From Muribaculum intestinale (GTDB lineage Bacteria; Bacteroidota; Bacteroidia; Bacteroidales; Muribaculaceae): a stretch of DNA of 64,000 nucleotides. The stretch is from assembly GCF_002201515.1 (NCBI RefSeq), contig NZ_CP021421.1, forward strand, positions 2,170,001 through 2,234,000. Reading direction: 5' to 3'. Below are positions 51,856-60,706 of the stretch, piece by piece. Position 1 is the first letter of the stretch, and every line of letters begins with the position of its first letter. The position numbers and the translations under genes are program-made. The notes below the pieces were generated by a model. It was not told where the DNA came from and searched no databases. It saw nothing but the letters and a program-made list of their open reading frames with translations.

Positions 51856-52595
51856 GCGGTAAACTCTATATTGTACCTACTCCGGTAGGCAACCTCGGTG
51901 ATATGACTCCCCGAGCGGTGGAAACGTTGCGCAACGTTGATATGATACTGTGTGAGGACACCCGCACGAGCGGCGTGTTGCTGAAGCATTTCGGCATAAC
52001 CACTCCTACGTCGAGCCACCATAAATATAATGAGCATGATACTACTTCGCGTGTCGTGGCGCGTCTGAGCGGAGGAGAGAACATAGCTCTCGTAAGCGAT
52101 GCAGGCACCCCCGGCATATCCGATCCGGGCTTTATGCTTGTAAGAGAGGCCCGGGTGGCAGGCATCGATGTGGAGACTCTCCCCGGACCGACTGCGCTTA
52201 TTCCGGCTCTTGTGAATTCCGGTCTTCCGTGCGACAGGTTTACATTTGAGGGATTTCTGCCACCGAAAAAAGGTCGACGCACTCGTCTTGAGGAGTTGTC
52301 GGTTGAGCCGCGTACGTTTGTTATATATGAGTCGCCGTTACGCCTATGCACTACTCTGAAAGAACTCGCTGAGACTTGTGGCCCTACGCGTCGTGCCGCG
52401 GTGTGTCGTGAAATATCAAAAATGCATGATTCCACACATACCGGTACACTTTGTGAACTTGTCGAATACTTTTCCGCGAACCAACCGCGCGGAGAAATCG
52501 TTATAATTATTGAAGGAATGGCAGGAAGTGCACCAAAGAAGGTGCACCGAAACAAATATCGAGATTCCTCCGAAGCATCGTCTGACAATCTATAA
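51852..52595 (+). CDS. rsmI: 16S rRNA (cytidine(1402)-2'-O)-methyltransferase
   Basis: A 247-residue SAM-dependent methyltransferase of the tetrapyrrole-methylase fold that modifies C1402 of 16S rRNA in the P-site. Family motifs: KLYIVPTPVGNLGDMTPRAVETL, CEDTRTSGVLLKHFGI, ALVSDAGTPGISDPG, LPGPTALIPALVNSGLPCDRFTFEGFLPPK, and TFVIYESPLRL. It overlaps the start of its upstream neighbour's stop. It is a normal length except for a basic tail of ~25 residues. Confidence 0.96.
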   Translation: MSGKLYIVPTPVGNLGDMTPRAVETLRNVDMILCEDTRTSGVLLKHFGITTPTSSHHKYNEHDTTSRVVARLSGGENIALVSDAGTPGISDPGFMLVREARVAGIDVETLPGPTALIPALVNSGLPCDRFTFEGFLPPKKGRRTRLEELSVEPRTFVIYESPLRLCTTLKELAETCGPTRRAAVCREISKMHDSTHTGTLCELVEYFSANQPRGEIVIIIEGMAGSAPKKVHRNKYRDSSEASSDNL

Positions 52596-52680
52596 ATCTT
52601 CATTATTCAATCAACCTAATTGCACAACTTCTCTACCTCACACATTCTCTGACGTTTAACAATTCACTCAACATCTGATT

Positions 52681-53541
52681 ATGAAAAAGATTCTATCAAT
52701 CGCAGCCGCTGCCCTTATGGTATTGTCGGGCTGCAACGGCGATAAGCTGAAGCAGGCTGAATCGCTCAATGGTGAACTCAATGATTCGTTGCACGTTGCT
52801 TTGGCCAACCAGGACAGTCTCCTTGTCCTTCTCAATGATATCACCGACGGCATGAACCAGATTAAGGACATGGAGAAAATACTCTCCAACACTTCGGATC
52901 TTAATGCTGAATCGGCATCGCGCAAGGCACAGTTGCGCAATGATATGTCGGCCATACAGAAGGCCCTTCAGGAACGTCGCGAACGTCTGGCCCAACTTGA
53001 GGAAAAACTCAAGAAAAGTCAGAGCTATAGCGGTACATTGCAGCGCACTGTTGAAAACCTGAAAGCCGAGATTGCCAATCAGGAGGCCACTATCTCGACT
53101 CTGCGCAATGACCTCGCAGCAGCCAAAATTCAGGTAGCGGATCTTACTACGCGCGTCGACTCGCTTAATACCACAGTAGCTGCTGTGACTGAAGAACGCA
53201 CTCTTGCTCAGGAGCAGGCTATTGCCGCTGAAAACGAACTTAACACATGCTTCTATGCTATTGGCACCAAGAAAGAGCTTAAGGAAGCGAAGATTATCGA
53301 GACCGGTTTCCTCCGCAAGACAAAACTTATGCAGGCTGATTTCCAGCAGAGCTATTTCACTACCGCCGACAAGCGCACTCTCACCACAATCAACACACAT
53401 GCCAAAAAGGCCAAGGTGCTTACAAACATGCCTCAGGACAGCTATGTCATCGAGGATGTCGACGGCATCAAGATTATACGTGTCACTAATGCGCGTGAGT
53501 TCTGGAGCCGAAGCAACTATCTTGTAATTCAGGTCGACTGA
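52681..53541 (+). CDS. Coiled-coil lipoprotein, unknown role
   Basis: A 286-residue lipoprotein (lipobox LSGC, C18). Residues ~20-190 are heptad-like coiled coil (KALQERRERLAQLEEKLKK, ENLKAEIANQEATISTLRNDLA). A small globular C-terminal domain follows (CFYAIGTKKELKEAKIIETGFLRKTKLMQADF, DSYVIEDVDGIKIIRV, and a last strand NYLVIQVD). Similar proteins occur across Bacteroidales, without known function. The size and layout suggest a spacer or scaffold in the periplasm. Confidence 0.8.
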   Translation: MKKILSIAAAALMVLSGCNGDKLKQAESLNGELNDSLHVALANQDSLLVLLNDITDGMNQIKDMEKILSNTSDLNAESASRKAQLRNDMSAIQKALQERRERLAQLEEKLKKSQSYSGTLQRTVENLKAEIANQEATISTLRNDLAAAKIQVADLTTRVDSLNTTVAAVTEERTLAQEQAIAAENELNTCFYAIGTKKELKEAKIIETGFLRKTKLMQADFQQSYFTTADKRTLTTINTHAKKAKVLTNMPQDSYVIEDVDGIKIIRVTNAREFWSRSNYLVIQVD

Positions 53542-53571
53542 TTCGATAGCAAGTTAACATAGTTACGATAA

Positions 53572-53617
53572 AACATGCCGTATCGCCTTTTTTGCAGGGC
53601 GATACGGTATGTTTTTT
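53572..53617 (+). terminator. Terminator after the coiled-coil lipoprotein gene
   Basis: AACATGCCGTATCGCC (53572-53587) pairs perfectly with GGCGATACGGTATGTT (53598-53613), followed by TTTT. Confidence 0.85.
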
Positions 53618-53688
53618 GTATTTTTGCGGATATGTGTGCAACCTTTTTCCACTGTCGCGCATCAAAAGATAAAATAATAAAACGATAC

Positions 53689-54459
53689 ATGAATATGATA
53701 ATATACAACAGAATAGCTGTTATCGCGATACTTCTTCTGTCGCTACTGACCACATCGTGCAATACAGGTTACACCCGTAATCACGCCGATGAAATCAGAG
53801 AGAGTATCACTGATGTCGTGAACGGATTGCGCGACGGCTTCTACGACAGTACGGTTGTGGTTACAATCAACGACACCCTGGCGTCGGCAGCCGACGCCGA
53901 GATGGTGGCAAGCACCATCTCGATGACCACAGCCGACTCCGGACGCAGAGGAGGAGGTGTCACTACAATAAATATCGTATTGCCGGATTCCAATTATGGC
54001 CCGGATATAGACAATGACATACCTTCATTCGTACCACCTGTGGCAATTGTAGGCACTGTCTTGATTTTCGGTGCTCCGGTACTTGCGGTATTCCTGATAT
54101 GTTACTTCATATATCGTACAAAGCGTGCTCGCTATCAGGCGGTCGCTCAGATTGTGGCGTCAGGGAAAGATATACCGGAGGGAATGTTCCCGCAGACAGA
54201 TTCGCGGGCCAAATGGAATAGCGGTATCAAGTATGTGGCGTGGGGATGTGCTTTGATGCTCTTCTTTTTGGTAAGATTACAGATAGAGTGGGCTGTGCTT
54301 ATGATTGTGCCGATTGCCATAGGAGCCGGCAAACTTATCGCCTACCGTAACGAGCAGAAACAGAAATCCTCATCCATTGTAGAGAGCAACTGTGGCACTG
54401 TTGCGCGCGACAATGATGATGATACTACTAACTTTCCTCCCATACCGCCCAGACGCTAA
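53689..54459 (+). CDS. DUF6249-like membrane lipoprotein next to an ECF sigma factor
   Basis: A 256-residue protein from the ATG at 53689; the longer open frame reads through a terminator and a -7 box (TATTTTTG, 53619-53626). A lipobox-like TTSC (C24) ends the signal segment. A short periplasmic part follows, then a helix (VAIVGTVLIFGAPVLAVFLICYFIY), a cytoplasmic loop containing YQAVAQIVASGKDIPEGMFP, and two more helices. The MFP-type loop is typical of DUF6249 proteins. The stop overlaps the sigma factor start by one base (TAATG), so they are coupled; it may act in the same envelope response. Confidence 0.75.
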   Translation: MNMIIYNRIAVIAILLLSLLTTSCNTGYTRNHADEIRESITDVVNGLRDGFYDSTVVVTINDTLASAADAEMVASTISMTTADSGRRGGGVTTINIVLPDSNYGPDIDNDIPSFVPPVAIVGTVLIFGAPVLAVFLICYFIYRTKRARYQAVAQIVASGKDIPEGMFPQTDSRAKWNSGIKYVAWGCALMLFFLVRLQIEWAVLMIVPIAIGAGKLIAYRNEQKQKSSSIVESNCGTVARDNDDDTTNFPPIPPRR

Positions 54460-54989
54460 TGCTTACCAAGTGGGAAGAATTACGGCTTGTAGCCAGATGC
54501 GTGGCCGGTGATGACCGGCGCGCATTTGAGCGGCTTGTCGAGGAGTATCAACAACCCTTGCGGCGCTTCTTGCTCAATCTCACGATGGGCAATGCCTCGC
54601 TTACCGATGATCTTGCCCAGGATACGTTTCTGAAAGCGTATCTCGGGCTCAGATCATGGCAGGGAGTGGCGCGCTTCAAGACATGGCTGTTTCGTATAGC
54701 CATGAACGAGTATTACGGTTATCTCAGACGTAACCGAGAGATACTCCCCGATGACCCTCCCGATAGCATTCCGGTCGATGAGCGTGTTGATACGGCCGGC
54801 GCCACCGAAGCTCGTCTGGATGTTGAGCGATGTCTGAGTGTGCTTTCTGCAAATGAGCGTGCGGCTGTGCTCCTGTTCTATCTGGAGGATAAACCTCTCA
54901 AGGAGATTAGCCGTATATTGGACATGCCTGAGGGTACTGTGAAGAGCCATTTGTCGCGTGCCAAGGTAAAGATGGCTCAGGTAAGATAA
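54459..54989 (+). CDS. ECF-type sigma factor
   Basis: A 176-residue group IV sigma factor. Region 2 is visible (DDRRAFERLVEEYQQPLRRFLL, DDLAQDTFLKAYLGLRSWQGVARFKTWLFRIAMNEYYGYLRR), and region 4 (LSANERAAVLLFYLEDKPLKEISRILDMPEGTVKSHLSRAKVKM). It probably directs a small envelope regulon. A membrane protein with a cytoplasmic N-terminus is encoded next to it at 55007 and could be its anti-sigma factor. Confidence 0.93.
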   Translation: MLTKWEELRLVARCVAGDDRRAFERLVEEYQQPLRRFLLNLTMGNASLTDDLAQDTFLKAYLGLRSWQGVARFKTWLFRIAMNEYYGYLRRNREILPDDPPDSIPVDERVDTAGATEARLDVERCLSVLSANERAAVLLFYLEDKPLKEISRILDMPEGTVKSHLSRAKVKMAQVR

Positions 54990-55006
54990 TTTAAAGAAAG
55001 AATGTT

Positions 55007-55345
55007 ATGAAACAACAGAACGATATTTTCAGCAATGATGACGCGCTTCGTCGCGCATTTCAAAAGGGATTGCCCGATGCTCCGGTGACAGCGTGGTTTA
55101 CGCGTAAGGTGATGAACCGTCTTCCACCCCGGCGACGCCGAATGCTCAATGGTATGGAGTGGGGAGCGTATGGAGTCGCCATATTGGTGCTTGCCTTATA
55201 CTGGATAGGCTGGATTTCACACATAATGAGCAAGGGGACGGTGACAGTAGGCGACATAGGCGACATGGCTGTACTCCTTGGATTTACACTGCTGCCGGTG
55301 GTGGCCATATTGGCTCCTAAAGTCGTGGCATGGATAAGGGAATAA
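55007..55345 (+). CDS. Small two-helix membrane protein, candidate anti-sigma factor
   Basis: A 112-residue protein 17 bases after the sigma gene. The N-terminal ~45 residues (DDALRRAFQKGLPDAPVTAWFTRKVMNRLPPRRRR) are polar and probably cytoplasmic; two helices follow (WGAYGVAILVLALYWIGWI and MAVLLGFTLLPVVAILAPKVV). No ZAS zinc motif (HXXXCXXC) is present, so this is not a classical anti-sigma factor, but the arrangement of sigma gene plus short membrane protein is typical of sigma/anti-sigma pairs (inference). Confidence 0.75.
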   Translation: MKQQNDIFSNDDALRRAFQKGLPDAPVTAWFTRKVMNRLPPRRRRMLNGMEWGAYGVAILVLALYWIGWISHIMSKGTVTVGDIGDMAVLLGFTLLPVVAILAPKVVAWIRE

Positions 55346-55384
55346 GAGGCAAATCATGCAATAGGTACTATTATAGGTAGATAT

Positions 55385-55418
55385 GACAAGCGGGCGGCAT
55401 ATTGTGCCGCCCGCTGTC
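55385..55418. terminator. Bidirectional terminator between the sigma operon and fabG
   Basis: AGCGGGCGGCA and TGCCGCCCGCT pair across a 5-base loop, with GAC/GTC flanks. It separates converging genes. Confidence 0.7.
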
Positions 55419-55446
55419 TGCATGATTGCTATATGTGAATGTATTA

Positions 55447-56193
55447 TTACATATTCATGCCGCCGTCGACTTGGATTACCTGGCCGGTAACATACGATGA
55501 CATGTCGGAAGCGAGGAATACGGCAACGTTTGCAATATCCTCAACCTGGCCTCCACGGCGCAGAGGGATTTTCTTAACCCATTCGGCACGTACGTCATCG
55601 GGAAGAGCCGCAGTCATGGCAGTCTCGATAAATCCGGGAGCAATAGCGTTGGCACGGATGCCGCGTGAGCCTACTTCCTGGGCGATAGATTTAGCCAGAG
55701 CGATAAGGCCGGCCTTTGATGCAGCGTAGTTGGACTGTCCGGCGTTGCCGTGTACACCTACTACCGATGCCATGTTGATGATAGAACCGCTACGCTGGCG
55801 GAGCATGATGGGAAGTACGGCGTTGATGAAGTTGAATGCGCTCTTGAGGTTTACAGCGATAACTGCGTCCCACTGGGCCTCGGTCATTCGCATCATCAGG
55901 CCGTCTTTAGTAATGCCGGCGTTATTTACGAGAATATCGATTGACCCGAAATCCTTGTGCACTTCGGCTACTACTTCTTTAGTCTGGTTGAAGTCGGCGG
56001 CATTGGAAGCATATCCCTTCACCTTTACTCCGAGAGCTTCTATTTCTTTTTCTGTGGCCTTGCCGTTTTCGTCGATTACGAGGTCGGTAAATGCGATGTT
56101 TGCGCCTTCAGCGGCGAAACGCAGTGCGAGAGCTTTGCCGATACCGCGTGCGGCACCGGTTATGAGTGCGGTCTTGCCTTCTAACTGTTTCAT
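55447..56193 (-). CDS. fabG: 3-oxoacyl-ACP reductase
   Basis: A 248-residue short-chain dehydrogenase that reduces beta-ketoacyl-ACP with NADPH in fatty acid synthesis. The cofactor site is TGAARGIGKALA (residues ~12-22). NNAG is near 91, and the catalytic S143, Y156 and K160 are seen in MASVVGVHGNAGQSNYAASKAG. The end has the typical VASDMSSYVTGQVIQVDGGM. It lies 108 bases after the fabH-like gene on the same strand, with its own probable promoter. Confidence 0.95.
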   Translation of the reverse strand: MKQLEGKTALITGAARGIGKALALRFAAEGANIAFTDLVIDENGKATEKEIEALGVKVKGYASNAADFNQTKEVVAEVHKDFGSIDILVNNAGITKDGLMMRMTEAQWDAVIAVNLKSAFNFINAVLPIMLRQRSGSIINMASVVGVHGNAGQSNYAASKAGLIALAKSIAQEVGSRGIRANAIAPGFIETAMTAALPDDVRAEWVKKIPLRRGGQVEDIANVAVFLASDMSSYVTGQVIQVDGGMNM

Positions 56194-56285
56194 GTTTATT
56201 AGGAATATATATAATTAGTTTTGTGGTTGATGCAATTGTATTGCACTGTCAGGCCCATGGCAGAGCCTTTCGAAAGAGGGACATG

Positions 56286-56317
56286 CAAAATTAGTAATTT
56301 ATTATATCTCGACCAAG
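56286..56317 (-). promoter_or_regulatory. Promoter of fabG
   Basis: On the minus strand CTTG (56317-56314), 20 bases, TAATTTTG (56293-56286). It overlaps the 3' end of the fabH-like gene. Confidence 0.5.
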
Positions 56318-57246
56318 AAAGCTCCGCAGGAATAGCCTCCGCCGAATACGGTAAGGCCTACGCGCTGTCCTTTACGGAATGTATCGCGGTTCTGGGCAAA
56401 GACAAGAGCACATGATGCCGAGCCGGTGTTGCCGAGTTCCTCGATATTATTGAGGAAGTGGTCGTCGGTAAGGTCAAGCTGGTGTGCCACTTGTGCTACA
56501 ATTCGTTTGTTGGCCTGGTGGGTTATTATATAGTCGAGCTGTGCGGGAGTGATGCCGATAGGCTTGGTCACTTCATCAAGCGCGCGTATCATCTGCTGGC
56601 AGGCGTTAACAAATACATCGCGGCCGTCAGGCATTTCTATGCCACCTTCTTTGGGGCGCAGAACCACACCGTCGGGACCTTTGCCAACATTTCCGAGACC
56701 GCAGGTAAATATGTCGGAAATCTTAAGGTCGGTCTCTGCTACTTTGTCGGCTGAGAGGAAATATGCTACCGCTGCGTCGCCCCACAGGTGGCCTGCCTTG
56801 GGGTCGGATTCATTAGAATAATATGTGTTGTGCTCCGAGCATATGAGCAGGGCTTTGCGGGCTTTGCCTGACTTGAAGTAGGCGTCGACAATTTCAAGGC
56901 CGTTGACAAACGATGAACATGCTGCACTGCAATATACAGCCTTGGCGCCGTCGATATCGTATTTCTGTTGTGCGATATGAGCGAGAGTGGCTACTGTGTC
57001 GTAGGGTGAATATGAGGCGCTTACGATGAGATCGATATCTTTTATAGGATAGGGAAGCGATTTCAGTGCGTCCTCTATCGCATTAAGACCCATCGAGTTG
57101 TGTCCTTCTCCCTCTCCGGCTTTGGAGCGGGTGCGGATGCCTGTGCGTTTCTCGATCCATTCGCTTGTGAGACCGTTGACATTGAGGAAGTAGTCGTTGT
57201 CGACACGTGCTTCCGGCACGTAATATCCTGTGGCGTTGATATACAT
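56302..57246 (-). CDS. 3-oxoacyl-ACP synthase III (FabH-like)
   Basis: A 314-residue ketoacyl synthase III. The catalytic triad is C110 (YCSAACSSF), H243 (IITHQANKRI) and N273 (LGNTGSAS). The N-terminus (MYINATGYYVPEARVDNDYF) and SEWIEKRTGIRTR are typical. FabH condenses malonyl-ACP with an acyl-CoA primer. This copy sits between a TetR-type regulator and fabG, so it may be a specialised, regulated form rather than the only FabH. It begins 23 bases after the tetR stop. Confidence 0.88.
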   Translation of the reverse strand: MYINATGYYVPEARVDNDYFLNVNGLTSEWIEKRTGIRTRSKAGEGEGHNSMGLNAIEDALKSLPYPIKDIDLIVSASYSPYDTVATLAHIAQQKYDIDGAKAVYCSAACSSFVNGLEIVDAYFKSGKARKALLICSEHNTYYSNESDPKAGHLWGDAAVAYFLSADKVAETDLKISDIFTCGLGNVGKGPDGVVLRPKEGGIEMPDGRDVFVNACQQMIRALDEVTKPIGITPAQLDYIITHQANKRIVAQVAHQLDLTDDHFLNNIEELGNTGSASCALVFAQNRDTFRKGQRVGLTVFGGGYSCGAFLVEI

Positions 57247-57269
57247 ACTGAAATTTTTATCTTTGTTTC

Positions 57270-57914
57270 TTAATGTTTATTGTCGGTTGGTTGCAGTGGC
57301 GGATTATTGGTGGCTTGCGTGTCATCGCGTGTCAAGGCGGCAAGAATAAAATTCTTTGCCCTAACACGCACTTCATCACGTTCAATTCCGTAAAATGCAA
57401 AATTATTGCGCATTATAGACAACTCGATTCCCTGAAACATCATTATCATTGCCATGAAAGCATCATTGATTCGTTCTCTTGAGAAGAGTCCCATGTTTAC
57501 ACCGTCGTCCATAATCTGCCGGAGCATTTCAATCTCTTTTTCTACAGCGAGATTGCGGATACGCTCCATGCGTCGCACATCGCGTACCATAAGCGTGCGC
57601 AATACCGGGCTTTCGCGTTCGTGGCGTATTGTTTCTTCGACGATGTCTATGCGTACGTCGATAAATCTCATCAGCTTTTCGAGCGGGTTCATATCGATTG
57701 CGAATATTTCCCGCAGGCGGCCTACCACCTGTTCGCTCTCTTTTTCTATTACGGCATTGTAGATCTCGCGTTTGTTTTTGAAGTAGGTATAAATTGTGCG
57801 CCGTCCCTTTTCCGAGGCGGTTGCAATGTCGCTCATCGTCGTATTCTCTATCCCTTTGTGGGCAAAGAGCTGGCGGGCTACTTCAATTAATTTTTCGCGG
57901 GTCTTGCTGGCCAT
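57270..57914 (-). CDS. TetR/AcrR-family transcriptional regulator
   Basis: A 214-residue regulator. The N-terminal helix-turn-helix is classical: KTREKLIEVARQLFAHKGIENTTMSDIATASEKGRRTIYTYFKNKREIY. The C-terminal ~140 residues form a helical ligand-binding domain. It probably binds acyl-CoA, acyl-ACP or a related lipid signal and controls the fabH-like and fabG genes behind it (inference from position). A Pro/Asn/Thr tail (~15 residues) follows the last helix. Confidence 0.9.
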   Translation of the reverse strand: MASKTREKLIEVARQLFAHKGIENTTMSDIATASEKGRRTIYTYFKNKREIYNAVIEKESEQVVGRLREIFAIDMNPLEKLMRFIDVRIDIVEETIRHERESPVLRTLMVRDVRRMERIRNLAVEKEIEMLRQIMDDGVNMGLFSRERINDAFMAMIMMFQGIELSIMRNNFAFYGIERDEVRVRAKNFILAALTRDDTQATNNPPLQPTDNKH

Positions 57915-58050
57915 TTATATTGCACAAATTTGCTTTTAATGTGCGAAATTAATCATTTTCTTCGGAATAAGAGCAAAAGAACGGGAGTTTTTGAGGTATA
58001 TTCCGGGTAATTTGAATTAATTTTGAAGCTCTAAACATGCTTTTACAATT

Positions 58051-59304
58051 ATGAGGAATATAATTCTGACTTTTATAATATATGTATGTGCCGTGTTGCA
58101 GGCTTATGGTTCGCAGCCTCTGGATTTCCCCTCTGCCGAGGGGGCTTCTGTAGGGATACGTATTGTGCGTATCTCCGATGGGAAAGTGATTGCGGATTAT
58201 GATAGTGAGCGACTGCTTGTGCCTGCGTCGGTGCAGAAGTGCCTTACCGCTGCTACAGCCCAGCTGTCGCTACCTGTTGATTTTCGCTTTGTTACGAGGC
58301 TGGCAGCGTATGGAGCATTGTCGGCGGACGGTGTGCTCAATGGCTATCTGGCCATAGTGGGCGGTTATGATCCCACGCTCGGCTCTAGGTTTTTCAACAA
58401 GCGGGAAGCATTTGATATATGGGTGGCAACAGAGTTGGACAGATTGGGTGTAAAATGCATGAACGGTGATGTATCTGCTATACCTTCCGACATTCCGGAA
58501 GATGCACTTTCCCCTTACTGGCTTCTTGAGGACCTCGAATGGGAGTATGGAGCAGGATGTTATCCAATAAATTATCGCGATAATTCATTTGACAGCAAGG
58601 AGGGGCGTATGGCAGATTCTGATCCGGCGGCCGTGTTGTGTGATGTAGTGACAGACCGTCTGGCTAAGGAAGGAATTGCCATGGCGATGGATGCTGAGAT
58701 GAATTACACTGAGGTTGTATTGCCGGAAGATTTATCACCGATAAAAGTTTGGCGATATTTTTCGCCGGATAGGGATGATATATTAAAAGTGATGATGCAC
58801 CGCAGCGATAATCTCTACGCCGAGGCTATGCTTCGTGCACTTCTGCTGCCTGCATGCGACGTACGGGATACGGAAGTGGCGCTTGTGCGTGCCGATTCAG
58901 CTATTGTCGTTCAACGCGACCTTTGGAAGGCTCGAGGTATCGATCTTTCCCGCGGGCGTATTGTCGACGGTTCCGGACTTGCACCGGTCAACCGGATGTC
59001 AGCCCGCATGATTTCCGATATACTTCACTCTATGGCCCGTAGCCGTAGTTATGCGGAGCTTTTTCCGATTGCCGGCCGAGATGGCACTGTAAGGAATTTT
59101 TTAAGACGCACGCCCTTGGAGGGGCGTATGGCCTTGAAGTCAGGGAGTATGACGGGTGTATTGTGTTACGCCGGATATATGCTCGACAAGGATGGCCGGC
59201 CGACTCATTCTGTAGTAATAATGGTTAATAACTTTACATGTACATCGACAAAAGTCAGAAGTGCGGTATCTACTTATCTGAACGGGGTCTTAGTGTCCCG
59301 TTAG
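58051..59304 (+). CDS. dacB: D-alanyl-D-alanine carboxypeptidase/endopeptidase, PBP4 (S13) family
   Basis: A 417-residue exported peptidase (signal peptide to ~SQPLD, residue 22). Active-site motifs: S60-V-Q-K63 (LVPASVQKCLTAAT), the SxN motif in HRSDNLYAEAML, and KSGSMTGVLCYAGYM. The PBP4 inserted domains lie between the first two motifs. It trims or cuts peptide cross-links in peptidoglycan. A possible -7 box (TAATTTTG, 58018-58025) is 26 bases before the start, but the -33 TTTG has a long spacer (24). Confidence 0.93.
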   Translation: MRNIILTFIIYVCAVLQAYGSQPLDFPSAEGASVGIRIVRISDGKVIADYDSERLLVPASVQKCLTAATAQLSLPVDFRFVTRLAAYGALSADGVLNGYLAIVGGYDPTLGSRFFNKREAFDIWVATELDRLGVKCMNGDVSAIPSDIPEDALSPYWLLEDLEWEYGAGCYPINYRDNSFDSKEGRMADSDPAAVLCDVVTDRLAKEGIAMAMDAEMNYTEVVLPEDLSPIKVWRYFSPDRDDILKVMMHRSDNLYAEAMLRALLLPACDVRDTEVALVRADSAIVVQRDLWKARGIDLSRGRIVDGSGLAPVNRMSARMISDILHSMARSRSYAELFPIAGRDGTVRNFLRRTPLEGRMALKSGSMTGVLCYAGYMLDKDGRPTHSVVIMVNNFTCTSTKVRSAVSTYLNGVLVSR

Positions 59305-59378
59305 GTTTTTGTAATATTTTGACATAAAAGGTGTTAATGAGCGTGGTAAAATATTTTGTGAAAAAAGCACTAATTTTA

Positions 59379-59410
59379 TTTGTTTTTATTTAAAAAATAT
59401 ATTACTTTCG
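59379..59410 (+). promoter_or_regulatory. Promoter of the HAD phosphatase gene
   Basis: TTTG (59379-59382), 20 bases, TACTTTCG (59403-59410); the -7 box has one mismatch to TAnnTTTG. CTTTCG also pairs with the following CGAAAG (59414-59419). Confidence 0.5.
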
Positions 59411-59650
59411 CAACGAAAGCATTTGACAATCGTGTCTTAAAATACCAATGATATTGATTTGCAAGGTTTTCACCCGGATGTTCTCATTTGACTCTATAAG
59501 ATTATATCCGGTGAGTATATATTCTGAAGATAACCCACTATACAACCCTATTTTTACCATCCTGACAAAGCAATCCTGTATACTTTCCGGCAAACGGCTT
59601 GTTTCGTACCGAAAGTATAATGTATGCAGAATAATCAAAATCTGATTGTT
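59411..59650 (+). promoter_or_regulatory. Folded 5' leader of the HAD phosphatase gene
   Basis: The 346 bases between the PBP4 gene and the HAD gene hold no gene. Two hairpins lie in the leader: CACC(C)GGAT (59471-59479) with ATCCGGTG (59506-59513), and TATACTTTC (59579-59587) with GAAAGTATA (59611-59619). The second one ends ~30 bases before the ATG, so it may affect translation. No known riboswitch consensus was recognised. Confidence 0.4.
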
Positions 59651-60514
59651 ATGAAAAATTTTGAGAAATACATTACTCCGATGTCGCATGACGAACTTAT
59701 GCAGGCATGCCGACGTATAAAACATGTCGCTCTTGACATGGATGGCACAATATACCTCGGCTCAAAATTATTCCCGTTTACAAAGGATTTCTTAAAAATG
59801 CTTGATGAGAACGGCATAGGGTATTCTTTTCTCACAAACAATCCCACCCGTAGTATCAAGGATTATCTTAAGAAGCTGGAAAAACTTGGTATTGAGGCTT
59901 CCGAGGAGAATATGTATACTACTGCAGTGGCTACTATTGAATATCTCAAGTCCAATATGCCTGAGGTGAAGCGAATTTTTGCGCTTGGCACACCAAGCAT
60001 GCTCGCTGAGTTTGGGGCTGCCGGATTCGAGTTGACGAAAGCTGACTCTGCTGACCGCCCGGATGCTCTCGTAGTGGCGTTTGATACTACTCTCCAGTAT
60101 GACCGTCTGTGTCATGCCGCATGGCTTGCCTCGGAGGGTATACCCTATATAGCCACAAATCCCGACCGTGTGTGCCCGACCGATTTGCCTACAATACTTG
60201 TCGACTGTGGCTCCATCTGCCGTTGCATCGAGCATGCTACGGGGCGCGAACCGGATATCGTAATCGGAAAACCCAATCCGGATATGCTTGCAGGTATACG
60301 CCATCGGTATGGCTTGGAGGCCGATGAGATTGCCATGTGTGGCGACCGTATTTATACCGATGTGGCCATGGCTAGAAATGCCGGTGCGTTAGGTGTGCTT
60401 GTCCTTTCCGGAGAAACCACACTTGACACTGCTATCAATTCCAATCCTCAACCTCCTATTACAGCACTTAATGTGATGGAGTTCGGGCGCATTCTCGTAG
60501 ATGCCAGAACTTGA
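59651..60514 (+). CDS. HAD-IIA family phosphatase (NagD-like)
   Basis: A 287-residue HAD hydrolase. The ATG at 59651 is preferred because nine upstream codons (ATG 59624) overlap the leader hairpin; either is possible. Motif I is VALDMDGTIYLG, motif II is SFLTNNPTRS, motif III with Lys appears at IVIGKPNPDML, and motif IV is MCGDRIYTDVAMARNAG. The family dephosphorylates nucleotide monophosphates and sugar phosphates. It is followed by a phosphate-type porin and a beta-propeller protein; together they suggest phosphate-ester use (inference). Confidence 0.9.
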   Translation: MKNFEKYITPMSHDELMQACRRIKHVALDMDGTIYLGSKLFPFTKDFLKMLDENGIGYSFLTNNPTRSIKDYLKKLEKLGIEASEENMYTTAVATIEYLKSNMPEVKRIFALGTPSMLAEFGAAGFELTKADSADRPDALVVAFDTTLQYDRLCHAAWLASEGIPYIATNPDRVCPTDLPTILVDCGSICRCIEHATGREPDIVIGKPNPDMLAGIRHRYGLEADEIAMCGDRIYTDVAMARNAGALGVLVLSGETTLDTAINSNPQPPITALNVMEFGRILVDART

Positions 60515-60591
60515 TTGCCATATAGTTGCTGCTGTTTCCTCACTCCCTGACATAAGTTCAAGTACATTCTTATTTGATTCAGTTGTGCCAT

Positions 60592-60613
60592 ATCCTTGTT
60601 CTGTTGCAAGGAT
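60592..60613 (+). terminator. Weak hairpin after the HAD gene
   Basis: ATCCTTG pairs with CAAGGAT across an 8-base loop, followed by GGTATTTGTTATT. It may be a weak terminator. Confidence 0.4.
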
Positions 60614-60706
60614 GGTATTTGTTATTACTTTACTGTAATTTTCTGATAATAAATCATTTATTCTATATTAATCCAATAACGTTACAACTTAAAACCAATT
60701 TGAGTT

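Noticed and set aside
59448-59645. 65-residue plus-strand frame in the leader of the HAD gene
   Set aside because: It spans two leader hairpins, has no similarity I recognise, and unusual composition.
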